From Caulobacter sp031457805 (GTDB lineage Bacteria > Pseudomonadota > Alphaproteobacteria > Caulobacterales > Caulobacteraceae), in NCBI RefSeq assembly GCF_031457805.1, contig NZ_JAVDXI010000003.1:62001-126000 (forward strand): a stretch of 64,000 bases of DNA. The letters are read 5' to 3'. Each line of letters begins with the position of its first letter. Position 1 is the first letter of the stretch. The position numbers and the translations under genes are program-made. Positions 27,806 through 37,981 of the stretch are shown in pieces. Under the pieces are notes generated by a model. It ran no database searches and was not told the origin of the DNA. It saw only the letters and a list, made by a program, of their open reading frames with translations.

Positions 27806-30800
27806 ATGGCCCAGAACATCGACCTCTATCTGAAGAACCGCCAGGCGCTGATTGACGGCCACGCCTATGACCCTTCGACCGAGCGCGACGCTTGCGGCGT
27901 GGGTCTGGTCTGCGCCATCGACGGCCAGCCGCGCCGCGAAGTTGTCGAACTGGCGATCAAGGCCCTGAAGGCCCTGTGGCACCGCGGCGCCGTCGACGCC
28001 GACGGCAAGACCGGCGACGGCGCCGGCGTGCTGGTCAGCGTCCCGCAAGACTTCTTCGTCGACCAGGTGCGCCGCACCGGTCACGCCCTGCGCCAGGGGC
28101 CGATCGCGGTCGGCCAGGTCTTTTTGCCGCGCACGGACCTGGGCGCCCAGGAGACCTGCCGTACGATCGTCGAGGCCGAGGCCCTGCGCTTTGGCTTCTA
28201 CATCTATGGCTGGCGCCAGGTGCCGGTCGACACCTCGGTGATCGGCGAGAAGGCCAACGCCACCCGTCCCGAGATCGAGCAGATCATGCTGGCGGGCCCC
28301 GCCGGCCTCGAAGGCGAGGCGCTTGAGCGCGCGCTGTTCCTGTGCCGCAAGCGCATCGAAAAGCGCGTCCACGCCCAGAACATCAGTGACTTCTACATCT
28401 GCTCGCTGTCTGCCAAGTCACTGATCTACAAGGGTATGTTCCTCGCCGAGGCGATCGACGAGTTCTATCCCGACCTGAAGGACGAACGCTTCACGGCCGC
28501 GGTCGCGATCTTCCACCAGCGCTATTCGACCAACACCTTCCCGCAGTGGCGTCTGGCCCAGCCCTTCCGGATGCTCGCCCACAACGGCGAGATCAACACG
28601 ATCAAGGGCAACATCAACTGGATGAAGTCCCACGAGATCAAGATGGCCGCCCAGGCCTTCGGTGAGTTCGGGGACGACGTGAAGCCGGTGATCCAGCCGG
28701 GCGGTTCGGACAGCGCCAACCTCGACAACACCTTCGAGGTGCTGGTGCGCGCCGGCCGCGACGCGCCGATGGCCAAGGCCCTGCTGGTGCCCGAAGCCGC
28801 CAATCCGAAGATGAAGGACGCCCACAAGGCGCTCTACTCCTACTGCAACGCGGTCATGGAGCCCTGGGACGGCCCGGCCGCCCTGTGCGCCACCGACGGT
28901 CGCTGGGTTGTGGCCGGCAAGGACCGTTCGGGCCTGCGGCCGCTGCGCGTGGCCTATACCGACGACGGCCTGGTCATCATGGGCTCGGAAGCCGGCATGT
29001 GCGGCGTCGAGGAAGCTCGCATCACCCGCAAGCTGGCGATCTCGCCGGGCCGGATGATCGCGATCGATCTCGCCGAAGGCCGTCTCTACGGCGAAGAAGA
29101 GATCATCGACGAACTGGCCACCCGCCACCCCTACACCGAGTGGCTGGGCAACATGGTCGACCTTGAAAAGGAGATCGGCCCCGGCCCCGAGCCGCGCAAG
29201 TTCGGCCGCGAGGAGCTGACCCGTCGCCAGGCGGCCGCCGGCTACAGTCTGGAAGACCTGGAGATGATCCTCGCCCCCATGGTCGAGGAGGGCAAGGAAG
29301 CCGTCGGCTCGATGGGCGACGACACGCCGCTGGCGGTGCTTTCGGAAAAGTATCGCCCGCTGTCGCACTACTTCCGCCAGAACTTCAGCCAGGTGACCAA
29401 CCCGCCGATCGACCCCCTGCGGGAGACCGGCGTGATGAGCCTGAAGACCCGCTTCAAGAACCTCGGCAACATCCTGGCCCAGGACGCGGCTCAGGCGGAT
29501 GTCTATGTCCTGGAAAGCCCCGTGCTGACCACCGGCATGTACGAGCGCATCCACGGGCTGCTGGGCGAAAAGAACGTCGCGGTCATCGACTGCACCATGC
29601 CGCTGCCCGCCGAGGAAGCTCGCGCCGGTGACGCCTTGCGCGCCAATCTCGACCGGATCCGCGCCGAGGCTGAGGACGCCGTGCTGCGCGGCTGCGGCGC
29701 CATCGTCCTGACCGACGAGGCCAGCGACGCCGAGCGCGTGGCCCTGCCGATGATCCTGGCCACCGGCGGCGTGCACGCCCACCTGGTGGCCAAGGGCCTG
29801 CGGTCCTACGTCTCGATCATCGTCCGTTCGGCCGAGTGCCTGGACACGCACTATTTCGCCGTGCTGGTCGGCGTCGGCGCCACGGCGGTCAACGCCTATC
29901 TGGCGCAGGAGAGCTTCCAGGACCGCCTGGAGCGCGGCCTCGTCGGCGACAAGTCGCTGCGCGACGTCTGTATCAACTTCAAGACCGCCATCGAGGGCGG
30001 GCTGCTGAAGATCATCTCCAAGATGGGCATCAGCGTCATCTCGTCGTACCGCGGCGGCTACAACTTCGAGGCGGTCGGCCTGTCGCGCGCCATGGCGGCC
30101 GAGTTCTTTCCCGGCATGCCGTCGCGCATCTCCGGTATCGGCCTGGCCGGCATCGAGAGCAAGACCGTCGAACTGCACCGCAAGGCCTGGGGCGCCGCGG
30201 CGGTCACCCTGCCGGTCGGCGGTCTCTACAAGGCGCGCCGCTCGGGCGAGGCTCACGCCTTCGAGGCGCGCCTGATGCATACCCTGCAGACGGCCTGCGA
30301 CACCGGCGACTATGAGCTCTATCGCCGCTGGTCCAACGGCCTGCGCACGCAAAAGCCAATCCAGCTGCGCGACCTCCTGGACTGGCGCTCGGACCGCAAC
30401 CCGATCGCCACCGACGACGTCGAGAGCGTCAACGAGATCCGCAAGCGCTTTGTCACGCCGGGCATGAGTCTTGGCGCCCTGAGCCCTGAGGCTCACGGCG
30501 CCCTGAACATCGCCATGAACCGCATCGGCGCCCGGTCGGTCTCAGGCGAAGGCGGCGAGGACAGCGCGCGCTACAAGCCGCTGCCCAACGGCGACAACCC
30601 CAACAGCGCCATCAAGCAGGTGGCCTCGGGGCGCTTTGGCGTCACCGCCGAATACCTGAACCAGTGCGTCGAGCTGGAGATCAAGGTCGCCCAAGGCGCC
30701 AAGCCCGGCGAGGGCGGCCAGCTGCCCGGCTTCAAGGTCACGGAAATGATCGCCCGCCTGCGCCATTCGACGCCCGGCGTGATGCTGATCAGCCCGCCAC

Positions 30801-32332
30801 CGCACCACGACATCTACTCGATCGAGGATCTGGCGCAGCTCATCTACGACCTGAAACAGATCAACCCGATCGCCCGGGTGACGGTGAAGCTGGTGGCCGC
30901 CACCGGCATCGGCGCGATCGCGGCCGGTGTGGCCAAGGCGAAAGCGGATGTGATCCTGGTCGCCGGCGGAGTCGGCGGCACCGGCGCCTCGCCCCAGACC
31001 TCGGTGAAGTACGCCGGCGGTCCGTGGGAGATGGGCCTGTCGGAAGCCAACCAGGTGCTGACCCTGAACAACCTGCGCCACTCGGTGGTCCTGCGGGCCG
31101 ACGGCGGCATGCGCACGGGCCGCGACATCGTCATCGCCGCCATGATGGGCGCCGAGGAGTTCGGCATCGGCACCGCCTCGCTGGTGGCGATGGGCTGCAT
31201 CATGGTGCGCCAGTGCCACTCCAACACCTGCCCCGTCGGCGTCTGCACCCAGGACGAGGCCTTGCGCGCCAAGTTCACCGGCACGCCGGACAAGGTCATT
31301 AACCTCTTCACGTTCATCGCCGAAGAGGTGCGCGAGATCCTGGCGGGCCTGGGCTTCAAGAGCCTGCAGGAAATCGTCGGCCGCACCGACCTGCTGGCGC
31401 AGGTTTCGCGCGGCGGCGAACACCTGGACGACCTTGACCTGAACCCGCTGCTGGTCCGCGCCGATCCCGGCGCGAACAAGCCCTACTGCACGGTCGAGGG
31501 CCGCAACGCGGTGCCGGACACGCTGGACGCCCAGATCGTCCGCGACGCCGCCCCGCTTCTGGAGCGCGGCGAGAAGATGCAGCTGACCTATACGGTCCGC
31601 AGCACCGCCCGCACCATCGGCACGCGCACGTCCAGCCACATCGTCCGCAAGTTCGGCATGAAGGGCCTGCCGTCCGGCCACCTGACGGTCCAGCTGAAGG
31701 GTTCGGCCGGCCAGAGCCTCGGCGCCTTCGCGGTCCAGGGCCTGCGCATCGAACTGACTGGCGAGGCCAACGACTATGTCGGCAAGGGCCTGTCGGGCGC
31801 GACGATCGTGATCAAGCCGGCCCGTGGCCTCGCCGCCCCGGAGACCAACACCCTGATCGGCAACACCGTACTGTTCGGGGCCACCTCGGGCCGCCTGTTC
31901 GCGGCGGGCCAGGCCGGCGAGCGCTTCGCCGTCCGCAACTCGGGCGCCGTGACGGTGGTCGAAGGCTGCGGCGCCAACGGCTGCGAATACATGACTGGCG
32001 GCCAGGTCGTGATCCTCGGCCCGACCGGGAACAACTTCGGCGCGGGCATGACGGGCGGCATGGCCTTCGTGCTCGACCAGCACGATCGCTTCCAGGACAA
32101 CATCAACCCGGACAGCATCGTGGTGCAGCGCCTGGCCTCGCCCTACTGGGAAGGCGTGCTGCGCTCGTTGATCGCCGAGCACGCCCGTGAGACCGACTCG
32201 GTGTTCGCCGCGACCCTGCTGCGCGACTGGGACCGCGTCCGCGACCAGTTCTGGCAGGTCTGCCCGAAGGAGATGGTCAACCGTCTGCCGCAGCCACTGG
32301 CGGCCGAAGAGGCGGTTCACGAACGCGCCTGA
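27806..32332 (+). CDS. gltB: Glutamate synthase large subunit
   Basis: A 1508-residue GltB. A propeptide of 29 residues precedes the nucleophile Cys30 (DACGVGLVCAIDG) of the class II glutaminase domain. A central domain follows, then the FMN/2-oxoglutarate barrel (SPPPHHDIYSIEDLAQLIYDLK, VAGGVGGTGASP), the 3Fe-4S cysteines in VRQCHSNTCPVGVCTQ near 1131-1147, and the C-terminal GxGxG beta-helix. It makes two glutamates from glutamine and 2-oxoglutarate with GltD. GGAGG lies upstream of the ATG. It is the main ammonia assimilation enzyme with glutamine synthetase. Confidence 0.97.
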   Translation: MAQNIDLYLKNRQALIDGHAYDPSTERDACGVGLVCAIDGQPRREVVELAIKALKALWHRGAVDADGKTGDGAGVLVSVPQDFFVDQVRRTGHALRQGPIAVGQVFLPRTDLGAQETCRTIVEAEALRFGFYIYGWRQVPVDTSVIGEKANATRPEIEQIMLAGPAGLEGEALERALFLCRKRIEKRVHAQNISDFYICSLSAKSLIYKGMFLAEAIDEFYPDLKDERFTAAVAIFHQRYSTNTFPQWRLAQPFRMLAHNGEINTIKGNINWMKSHEIKMAAQAFGEFGDDVKPVIQPGGSDSANLDNTFEVLVRAGRDAPMAKALLVPEAANPKMKDAHKALYSYCNAVMEPWDGPAALCATDGRWVVAGKDRSGLRPLRVAYTDDGLVIMGSEAGMCGVEEARITRKLAISPGRMIAIDLAEGRLYGEEEIIDELATRHPYTEWLGNMVDLEKEIGPGPEPRKFGREELTRRQAAAGYSLEDLEMILAPMVEEGKEAVGSMGDDTPLAVLSEKYRPLSHYFRQNFSQVTNPPIDPLRETGVMSLKTRFKNLGNILAQDAAQADVYVLESPVLTTGMYERIHGLLGEKNVAVIDCTMPLPAEEARAGDALRANLDRIRAEAEDAVLRGCGAIVLTDEASDAERVALPMILATGGVHAHLVAKGLRSYVSIIVRSAECLDTHYFAVLVGVGATAVNAYLAQESFQDRLERGLVGDKSLRDVCINFKTAIEGGLLKIISKMGISVISSYRGGYNFEAVGLSRAMAAEFFPGMPSRISGIGLAGIESKTVELHRKAWGAAAVTLPVGGLYKARRSGEAHAFEARLMHTLQTACDTGDYELYRRWSNGLRTQKPIQLRDLLDWRSDRNPIATDDVESVNEIRKRFVTPGMSLGALSPEAHGALNIAMNRIGARSVSGEGGEDSARYKPLPNGDNPNSAIKQVASGRFGVTAEYLNQCVELEIKVAQGAKPGEGGQLPGFKVTEMIARLRHSTPGVMLISPPPHHDIYSIEDLAQLIYDLKQINPIARVTVKLVAATGIGAIAAGVAKAKADVILVAGGVGGTGASPQTSVKYAGGPWEMGLSEANQVLTLNNLRHSVVLRADGGMRTGRDIVIAAMMGAEEFGIGTASLVAMGCIMVRQCHSNTCPVGVCTQDEALRAKFTGTPDKVINLFTFIAEEVREILAGLGFKSLQEIVGRTDLLAQVSRGGEHLDDLDLNPLLVRADPGANKPYCTVEGRNAVPDTLDAQIVRDAAPLLERGEKMQLTYTVRSTARTIGTRTSSHIVRKFGMKGLPSGHLTVQLKGSAGQSLGAFAVQGLRIELTGEANDYVGKGLSGATIVIKPARGLAAPETNTLIGNTVLFGATSGRLFAAGQAGERFAVRNSGAVTVVEGCGANGCEYMTGGQVVILGPTGNNFGAGMTGGMAFVLDQHDRFQDNINPDSIVVQRLASPYWEGVLRSLIAEHARETDSVFAATLLRDWDRVRDQFWQVCPKEMVNRLPQPLAAEEAVHERA

Positions 32333-32358
32333 CATCCCCCAGGTTTTGGACTGGAGTT

Positions 32359-32386
32359 CGCCGCCAGGGCCGCGGCCTTGGCGGCG
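32359..32386. terminator. Hairpin between convergent gltB and thioesterase gene
   Basis: CGCCGCCA (32359-32366) pairs with TGGCGGCG (32379-32386), with inner GGCC/GGCC pairing. It lies in the 61-bp convergent gap, followed by ATTTCGTT on the plus strand. Probably terminates one or both transcripts. Confidence 0.6.
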
Positions 32387-32393
32387 ATTTCGT

Positions 32394-32831
32394 TCAGGCG
32401 GCGACCTTGGCCGAGCGCACCTTGAAACTGGCCCGCGCCCGCGCCACCGGAACCCCGTCGGCGCGCACCGTCGCCTCGGCGAAGCAGATCGAGCGGCCCA
32501 GCTTGATGAAGTCGGTGTCGAACTCCAGCCACTGACCCAGACGCGCCGAACCCAGATAGTCGAGCGTCAGGGACACCGTGACCAGTCCGTCCACCGGCGC
32601 GCCGGTGCGCGTCAGGTTGATCCCCAGCGACAGTCCCATCGCATTGTCGGCCATGGCCGCCAGGAACCCGCCGTGGGGCATGTGTCGCGAATTGCAGTGC
32701 GGCTCGCGCACCCAGGTCGCCAGGACCAGCCGATCCTCAGCGGGGCGCGCGTAGAGCGGCTCCCACGGATCCGTGACCGGACTTTTGCGCGCGTGCGGGC
32801 CGAAACCCGCCGGCAGCACCGCGTCGCTCAT
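32394..32831 (-). CDS. PaaI-family hotdog-fold thioesterase
   Basis: A 145-residue hotdog-fold protein. The family pattern MPHGGFLAAMADNAMGLSLG is near residues 52-71 (HGG with acidic residue on the following helix), then VTVSLTLDYLGSARLGQWLEFDTDFIKLGRSICFAEATVRADG. It is likely an acyl-CoA thioesterase; the substrate is unknown. The ATG at 32831 (MSDAVLPAGFG) has GAGGGG upstream. It stands alone, convergent with gltB. Confidence 0.8.
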   Translation of the reverse strand: MSDAVLPAGFGPHARKSPVTDPWEPLYARPAEDRLVLATWVREPHCNSRHMPHGGFLAAMADNAMGLSLGINLTRTGAPVDGLVTVSLTLDYLGSARLGQWLEFDTDFIKLGRSICFAEATVRADGVPVARARASFKVRSAKVAA

Positions 32832-32921
32832 GCTCGCCCCTCTAGATTTCAAACAACTGTTTTAATCTAACAGCAGATGCAGGCTTGCGCGAGGGGTCAT
32901 CAACCTGCGCTATGTCGTCCC

Positions 32922-33650
32922 ATGGCCCGCGCGCGCGATCGACAGAAGCTGGAAGCCGACAAGGTCGTCGAGACACTCGACAACCTTTACGCCCGCGTGT
33001 CCGAACGCTTTCCCGCCTCAGGGCTGGCGACGGTCTGCGGGCGACTCACCGACACCGCCCGCCAGACCGCCGCGCGCGCTCGGCGGATCGGCCGCCCCTA
33101 TCTGCTCCTCCGGGCCCTGGTGGTGCTGATCATCGTCGGCGGCGTCGCCCTGGAGTTCGCCCTGGCCTGGCGACTCGACTGGAGCGCGGTCCTGCGCGCC
33201 CGGGAGGGATTCGACCTCGCCCAGGGCCTTGAGGCGGCCATCAATCTGGCCCTACTGTCCGGCGCGGCGGCCTGGTTCCTCGGCTCGCTGGAGCGCCGCT
33301 GGAAGCAGCAGCGGGTTCAGGTGGCGCTGCATGAACTTCGTTCGTTCTGCCATGTCATCGACATGCACCAGCTGACCAAGGACCCGTCGGTGATCCTGGG
33401 TCCCCGCACCCGCCATTCGCCGCCCCGCGAGATGAGCAATTTCCAGCTGTCGCGCTATCTGGACTACTGCGCCGAGATGCTGGCCCTGACCGCCAAGCTG
33501 GCGGCGCTCTACGCCGGCGAGACCGACGACCCGGTGATCATCGCCGCCGTCAACGACATCGAAACCCTGGCCTCGGACCTGGGCCGCAAGATCTGGCAGA
33601 AGATCATGATCCTGGGCCAGTTGAACGAAGCCGTCGCCGCGCAGGCCTGA
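32922..33650 (+). CDS. Two-TM membrane protein of unknown function
   Basis: A 242-residue protein. A basic N-terminal region of about 58 residues precedes a membrane segment (YLLLRALVVLIIVGGVALEFALAW, about 59-82) and a second hydrophobic segment (GLEAAINLALLSGAAAWFLGSL, about 102-123). The cytoplasmic C-terminal half is helical, with FQLSRYLDYCAEMLALTAKLAALYAG. I do not recognise a named family. It is followed 85 bp later by the ATP-dependent DNA ligase gene in the same direction. Confidence 0.6.
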   Translation: MARARDRQKLEADKVVETLDNLYARVSERFPASGLATVCGRLTDTARQTAARARRIGRPYLLLRALVVLIIVGGVALEFALAWRLDWSAVLRAREGFDLAQGLEAAINLALLSGAAAWFLGSLERRWKQQRVQVALHELRSFCHVIDMHQLTKDPSVILGPRTRHSPPREMSNFQLSRYLDYCAEMLALTAKLAALYAGETDDPVIIAAVNDIETLASDLGRKIWQKIMILGQLNEAVAAQA

Positions 33651-33735
33651 TCGCGCGGAGGTTCGACCTTGATCCCGCACGATTTGGCCGGTCTGATCAT
33701 TTGCCGACGATCGCAAGGACTTTGCTACGCGTTCC

Positions 33736-35346
33736 ATGTCCATGCGCGCCTTCGCCCACCTGCTCGACCGACTGTCCCTGACCAGCTCGCGCAACGCCAA
33801 GCTGGTCCTGATCCAGGATCATCTGCGCCAGACGCCCGATCCCGACCGGGGCTATGCGCTCGCGGCCCTGACGGGCGCGCTGTCCTTCAACGCCGCCAAG
33901 CCCGCCTTCATCCGCAAGGCGGTCGAGACGCGGATGGACCCTCAGCTGTTCGCCTGGTCGTACGACTTCGTCGGCGACCTGGCGGAAACCGTCTCGCTGG
34001 TCTGGCCTGATCGGCCAGGACCGAACCGCCCTCCAGAACTCTCGGAGGTCATCGACGCCCTGCATTCGGCCTCCCGCGCAGAGGTGCAACGACTGATCGA
34101 GGGCTGGCTGGACGCCCTGGATGCGGACGGACGCTGGGCGCTGCTGAAGCTGATGACGGGCGGCCTGCGGGTTGGGGTCTCGTCGCGCCTGGCCAAACAG
34201 GCCTGCGCCAACCTCGGCGGCGTCGACATCGGCGAGATCGAGGAGATCTGGCACGCGATGGCGCCGCCCTACGGCGATCTCTTCGCGTGGCTGGAAGGGC
34301 GCTCCGAGCGCCCCTCGCCCGACGCGCCGGGACGCTTCCGGCCCGTCATGCTGGCCCAGCCGATCGACGAGGGCGCCGACTTCCCCAAGCTGGACCCCGC
34401 CCACTATGTCGCCGAGTGGAAATGGGACGGAATCCGGGTCCAGGCCGTGTCCGAGCGCGGCGAACGGCGGCTCTACACCCGAACCGGCGACGATATCTCG
34501 GCCACGTTTCCGGATGTCGTGGCGGCGCTGGACTTCGAAGGCGCGATCGATGGCGAACTGCTGGTGCTGCGCGACGGCGCTCTGGCCTCGTTCGGCGATC
34601 TCCAACAGCGGCTGAACCGCAAGACCGTCGACGCCAAGCAGCTCGCGAACTTCCCCGCCGGAATCCGGGCCTATGATCTGCTGATGGACGGCGAGACCGA
34701 CCTTCGCGCCCTGCCCTTCACCGAGCGCCGCGCGCGGTTGGAAGCTTTCGTTGTCCGCTTGGCGAGCCCGCGGATCGACCTGTCGCCGCTGCAGCCCTTC
34801 GAGACCTGGGAAGAGCTCGCCGCCTTGCGCCGCGACCCGCCCGAGGGCGATGCGCGCCTGTCGGAAGGCCTGATGCTAAAGCGCCGCGACAGCGTCTACG
34901 AACCCGGCCGCCCAAAGGGTCCCTGGTTCAAGTGGAAGCGCGATCCGCACCTGATCGACGCGGTGCTGATGTACGCCCAGCGCGGGCACGGCAAACGGTC
35001 GAGCTTCTACTCGGACTACACTTTCGGCGTCTGGCGCGAGGACGATGAGGGGCGGCGCGCCCTCACGCCGGTCGGCAAGGCCTATTTCGGCTTCACCGAC
35101 GAGGAGCTGAAGCAGATCGACAAGTTCGTCCGTGACAACACCATCGAACGGTTCGGTCCCGTGCGGTCGGTGCGGGCCGACCTGGATATCGGCCTCGTTT
35201 TCGAGGTCGCCTTTGAGGGCCTGCAACGCTCCAGCCGGCACAAGTCCGGGGTGGCCATGCGGTTTCCCCGCATCAACCGCATCCGCTGGGACAAGCCCGC
35301 CCGCGAGGCGGATGAGCTGTCCACGCTGGAAGCGATGCTGGACTGA
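33736..35346 (+). CDS. ATP-dependent DNA ligase (cisplatin damage response type)
   Basis: A 536-residue ligase. A helical N-terminal DNA-binding domain spans about 1-200. The adenylation motif EWKWDGIRVQAV follows (catalytic lysine near 230), then motifs RLYTRTGDDIS and IDGELLVL, a lysine-rich motif V (GLMLKRRDSVYEPG..WFKWKRD), and the C-terminal OB domain. This length and layout match the bacterial ATP ligase family linked to crosslink damage repair. Those ligases often sit beside a helicase, exonuclease or phosphoesterase; none is seen here. Confidence 0.9.
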   Translation: MSMRAFAHLLDRLSLTSSRNAKLVLIQDHLRQTPDPDRGYALAALTGALSFNAAKPAFIRKAVETRMDPQLFAWSYDFVGDLAETVSLVWPDRPGPNRPPELSEVIDALHSASRAEVQRLIEGWLDALDADGRWALLKLMTGGLRVGVSSRLAKQACANLGGVDIGEIEEIWHAMAPPYGDLFAWLEGRSERPSPDAPGRFRPVMLAQPIDEGADFPKLDPAHYVAEWKWDGIRVQAVSERGERRLYTRTGDDISATFPDVVAALDFEGAIDGELLVLRDGALASFGDLQQRLNRKTVDAKQLANFPAGIRAYDLLMDGETDLRALPFTERRARLEAFVVRLASPRIDLSPLQPFETWEELAALRRDPPEGDARLSEGLMLKRRDSVYEPGRPKGPWFKWKRDPHLIDAVLMYAQRGHGKRSSFYSDYTFGVWREDDEGRRALTPVGKAYFGFTDEELKQIDKFVRDNTIERFGPVRSVRADLDIGLVFEVAFEGLQRSSRHKSGVAMRFPRINRIRWDKPAREADELSTLEAMLD

Positions 35347-36507
35347 TCAGCCGCCGAAGCTGCGGATCGCGTCGATGATCGTCTGCTGGTCCTCGGCGCC
35401 CAGATAGGGATGCATCGGCAGGGCGAGCACCGTCTCGGCCTTCGCCTCGGTGACGGGGAGCCCGCCGGCGCCCCGCGGGAACTGGGCGTAGGGCGCCTGC
35501 ACGTGCATCGGAACCGGATAATAGACCGCCGTCGGAATGCCGTGCGCGCGCAGATGCGCCGCCAGACCATCGCGGTTCGCGTGCTCGATCACGTACTGCG
35601 CCCAGACCGAGACGCCGCCGTCGATGACGCTCGGGGTCGAGAGCACCGCGCCCTTCAGGCCCTCGGCGTAGCGGTCCGCCACGACCTGTCGCAGCGCGAT
35701 CTCCTCGGCGAAGATCGCCAGCTTTTCGATCAGGATCGCCGCCTGGATCGTATCGAGGCGCGAGTTCATGCCGATGCGCGTGTTCAGGTACTTCGGATCG
35801 TGGTCGAAGGTCTTGCCCGCCAGGTCCGGACCGACCGCCTTGCCGTGGACGCGATAGCTGTCCATCAGGTCCCAAAGCACCGGGTCGTTGGTCAGCACCG
35901 CGCCGCCGTCACCGTAGCAGCCGAGCGGCTTGGCCGGGAAGAAGCTGGTGGTCGCCACATCGGCCCAGTGCAGCGGATGCCGGCCGTTCAGCGTGCAGCC
36001 GAAGCCCTGGGCGCTGTCGGCGATCAGCTTCAGGCCCTCGCGGTCGCAGATCGCCTTGATCGCCGGATAGTCGGCCGGCTGGCCGAACAGGTCGACGGCG
36101 ATGACCACCCTGGGCGTCAGCTTGCCTTCGGCCTTCACGCCGGCGATGGCGGCTTCCAGCTTGGCGGGATCGAGGTTGTAGGTGTCGGGCAGCACGTCGA
36201 CGAACACCGGCGTCGCGCCGACCCACGGCACGACTTCCGGCGTCGCGGCGAAGGTGAAGGACGGGCAGAACACCGCATCGCCCGGACCGATGTTCCAGGC
36301 CATCAGCGGCAGGGCGATCGCGTCAGTGCCGTTGGCGCAGGACAGGGCCAGCTTGGCCTGGCCGAACGCCGCCAGCTGGGCCTCGAACTCGCGCACCTGT
36401 GGGCCCATGACATAGGCCCCGCTGTCCAGCACCTTGGCGATGGCCGTGTCGATCTTGTCGCGGATCCGGCGCTGCTGCGCGCCGAGGTCGATGAAGGGCA
36501 TGCTCAT
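35347..36507 (-). CDS. DegT/DnrJ/EryC1/StrS-family sugar aminotransferase
   Basis: A 386-residue PLP enzyme with SCANGTDAIALPLMAWNIGPGD near residue 56, the PLP-lysine segment TTSFFPAKPLGCYGDGGAVLTND (Lys near 187), and GMNSRLDTIQAAIL. It transaminates a nucleotide-linked keto-sugar such as those for N-acyl amino sugars or perosamine in surface polysaccharide. It stands near other sugar genes but alone on this strand. Its stop lies immediately after the ligase stop, convergent. Confidence 0.88.
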   Translation of the reverse strand: MSMPFIDLGAQQRRIRDKIDTAIAKVLDSGAYVMGPQVREFEAQLAAFGQAKLALSCANGTDAIALPLMAWNIGPGDAVFCPSFTFAATPEVVPWVGATPVFVDVLPDTYNLDPAKLEAAIAGVKAEGKLTPRVVIAVDLFGQPADYPAIKAICDREGLKLIADSAQGFGCTLNGRHPLHWADVATTSFFPAKPLGCYGDGGAVLTNDPVLWDLMDSYRVHGKAVGPDLAGKTFDHDPKYLNTRIGMNSRLDTIQAAILIEKLAIFAEEIALRQVVADRYAEGLKGAVLSTPSVIDGGVSVWAQYVIEHANRDGLAAHLRAHGIPTAVYYPVPMHVQAPYAQFPRGAGGLPVTEAKAETVLALPMHPYLGAEDQQTIIDAIRSFGG

Positions 36508-36645
36508 GGGCGGCGCTCTTAGTCAGGCTTCGTGACGATTTCGAGCCAATTGATGTAACCGACTGTTTCCCGCCGGCGGCAAGCGGAACCGTAGGAAGCT
36601 GCGCCGCGTTGACCTCGACGCGCGGGGGCGCCTATCGAGACATCC

Positions 36646-37638
36646 ATGAAGACCAAGCCCAGCATCATCCCGGCGGACGCCGCTCTGCCGTCGCTCGCCA
36701 ACGTCAGAGCCGACGAGACCATGCTCGGCCACTTCCTTGACTGGCTGGGCAAGCTGGCGGTGAACCTCGTGGTCGCCGCCCTGATCCTGGCGGTCACCTT
36801 CTGGGCCGCCAGCTGGGCCGCGCGGTTCATGCGCCGCACGCTGACCCGGGTGCATCGCAGCAACCCGGATCCGACCCTGGAGAGCTTCGCCGCGTCGCTC
36901 GCGCGCTATGCGATCGTCGCCGTGGGACTTGTCGCCGTCCTCCAGCAACTGGGCGTGCAGACGACCTCGATCATCGCGGTGCTGGGCGCGGCCTCGCTGG
37001 CCATTGGTCTGGCGCTGCAGGGCGCTCTCTCGAACGTCGCGGCCGGCGTCATGATTTTGCTTTTCCGCCCCTACCGGGTCGGCGACGTCATCGAGACCGC
37101 GACGCGCCAAGGCACGGTCAAGTCGCTGGACCTGCTGTTCACCGAGATCGCCACGCCCGACAACGTCAAGGTGATGATCCCCAACAGCAAGGTGTTTGGG
37201 GATGTCATCCTGAACTACTCGACCCACCGCAACCGCCGGGTCGACGTACTGTTCAAGGTCCCGCTGAAGACCGATCTGGTGGTCGTGCTCAAGCGTTTGC
37301 GCGAGCGGGCGGAGAACGACGCCCGCATCCGCCAGGATCCCGCCCCGATGATCGAGGTCACCGATCTGTCCGAAGCCTACGCCCAGGCGGCGATACGCGT
37401 CTGGACCGCGGCGCCTGACTTTGGCCCGGTCAAGACCGACCTGATGTTGTCCGCCCATCTCCTGGCCGACGATCCCGCACGGACCGACCTTCCGCCGCCT
37501 CGCCCTTCGAAGGCGATTGACCCCTCGCCCACCATGCCGGGCGAAGGCGAGCACCATCACCTGCTGGCCCTGATCAAGCCGCGTCGCAAGCGCAAGGCCA
37601 GCGCCGCGTCGAAGGCGCCGACGGAGACGGAGGACTAG
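36646..37638 (+). CDS. Small-conductance mechanosensitive channel (MscS family)
   Basis: A 330-residue MscS-type channel. It has TM1 (LAVNLVVAALILAVTFWAASW, about 38-58), TM2 (YAIVAVGLVAVLQQLG, about 86-101) and the pore helix ASLAIGLALQGALSNVAAGVMILLFRPYRVGDVIE. A beta-rich domain with MIPNSKVFGDVILNYS and a cytoplasmic alpha/beta domain follow. The lysine-rich C-terminal tail is unusual in length. It releases ions on hypo-osmotic shock, complementing mscL in this window. Confidence 0.9.
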   Translation: MKTKPSIIPADAALPSLANVRADETMLGHFLDWLGKLAVNLVVAALILAVTFWAASWAARFMRRTLTRVHRSNPDPTLESFAASLARYAIVAVGLVAVLQQLGVQTTSIIAVLGAASLAIGLALQGALSNVAAGVMILLFRPYRVGDVIETATRQGTVKSLDLLFTEIATPDNVKVMIPNSKVFGDVILNYSTHRNRRVDVLFKVPLKTDLVVVLKRLRERAENDARIRQDPAPMIEVTDLSEAYAQAAIRVWTAAPDFGPVKTDLMLSAHLLADDPARTDLPPPRPSKAIDPSPTMPGEGEHHHLLALIKPRRKRKASAASKAPTETED

Positions 37639-37641
37639 GCG

Positions 37642-37887
37642 TCAGGCGGTTCCCGAAGTCCCGCGCTGCCTGAGCCATTCGGTGGCGAACTTGTCGCTGA
37701 GCGTGACGTCCTCGAAGACCACACGGCGCAAGTGACCCAGAAGCTCGGGAGCGTCGTGCACGATCACGAACGGAAAGCCGTTGGCCGAGAGGAATCCCTG
37801 AAGAAACCGCGAAAAGCGGTCCGCCTCTTCGGGCCCGGTCAGGCGGACTTCGGTCTCTGCCTTCGTCGAAGCCAGGTGGGGAACCAT
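37642..37887 (-). CDS. Small hypothetical protein
   Basis: An 81-residue cytoplasmic protein with the visible core KAETEVRLTGPEEADRFSRFLQGFLSANGFPFVIVHDAPELLGHLRRVVFEDVTLSDKFATEWL. No named family is recognised. I start it at the ATG at 37887, with GAGGG about 9 bp upstream; a longer start at 37935 cannot be excluded. It ends 3 bp from the mscS stop, convergent. Confidence 0.5.
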   Translation of the reverse strand: MVPHLASTKAETEVRLTGPEEADRFSRFLQGFLSANGFPFVIVHDAPELLGHLRRVVFEDVTLSDKFATEWLRQRGTSGTA

Positions 37888-37981
37888 GCGCGTGGCCCTC
37901 TGTGAACGGACCAACCCTAACGCGCGAGATCGCATCTGCGAACCGACTTCGCTCTTGCGAAATAAACTTTGATCAGATGTT

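Noticed and set aside
28418..32335. Two long minus-strand frames (692 and 597 residues) opposite gltB
   Set aside because: Shadow frames under a 1508-residue gene with all glutamate synthase motifs.
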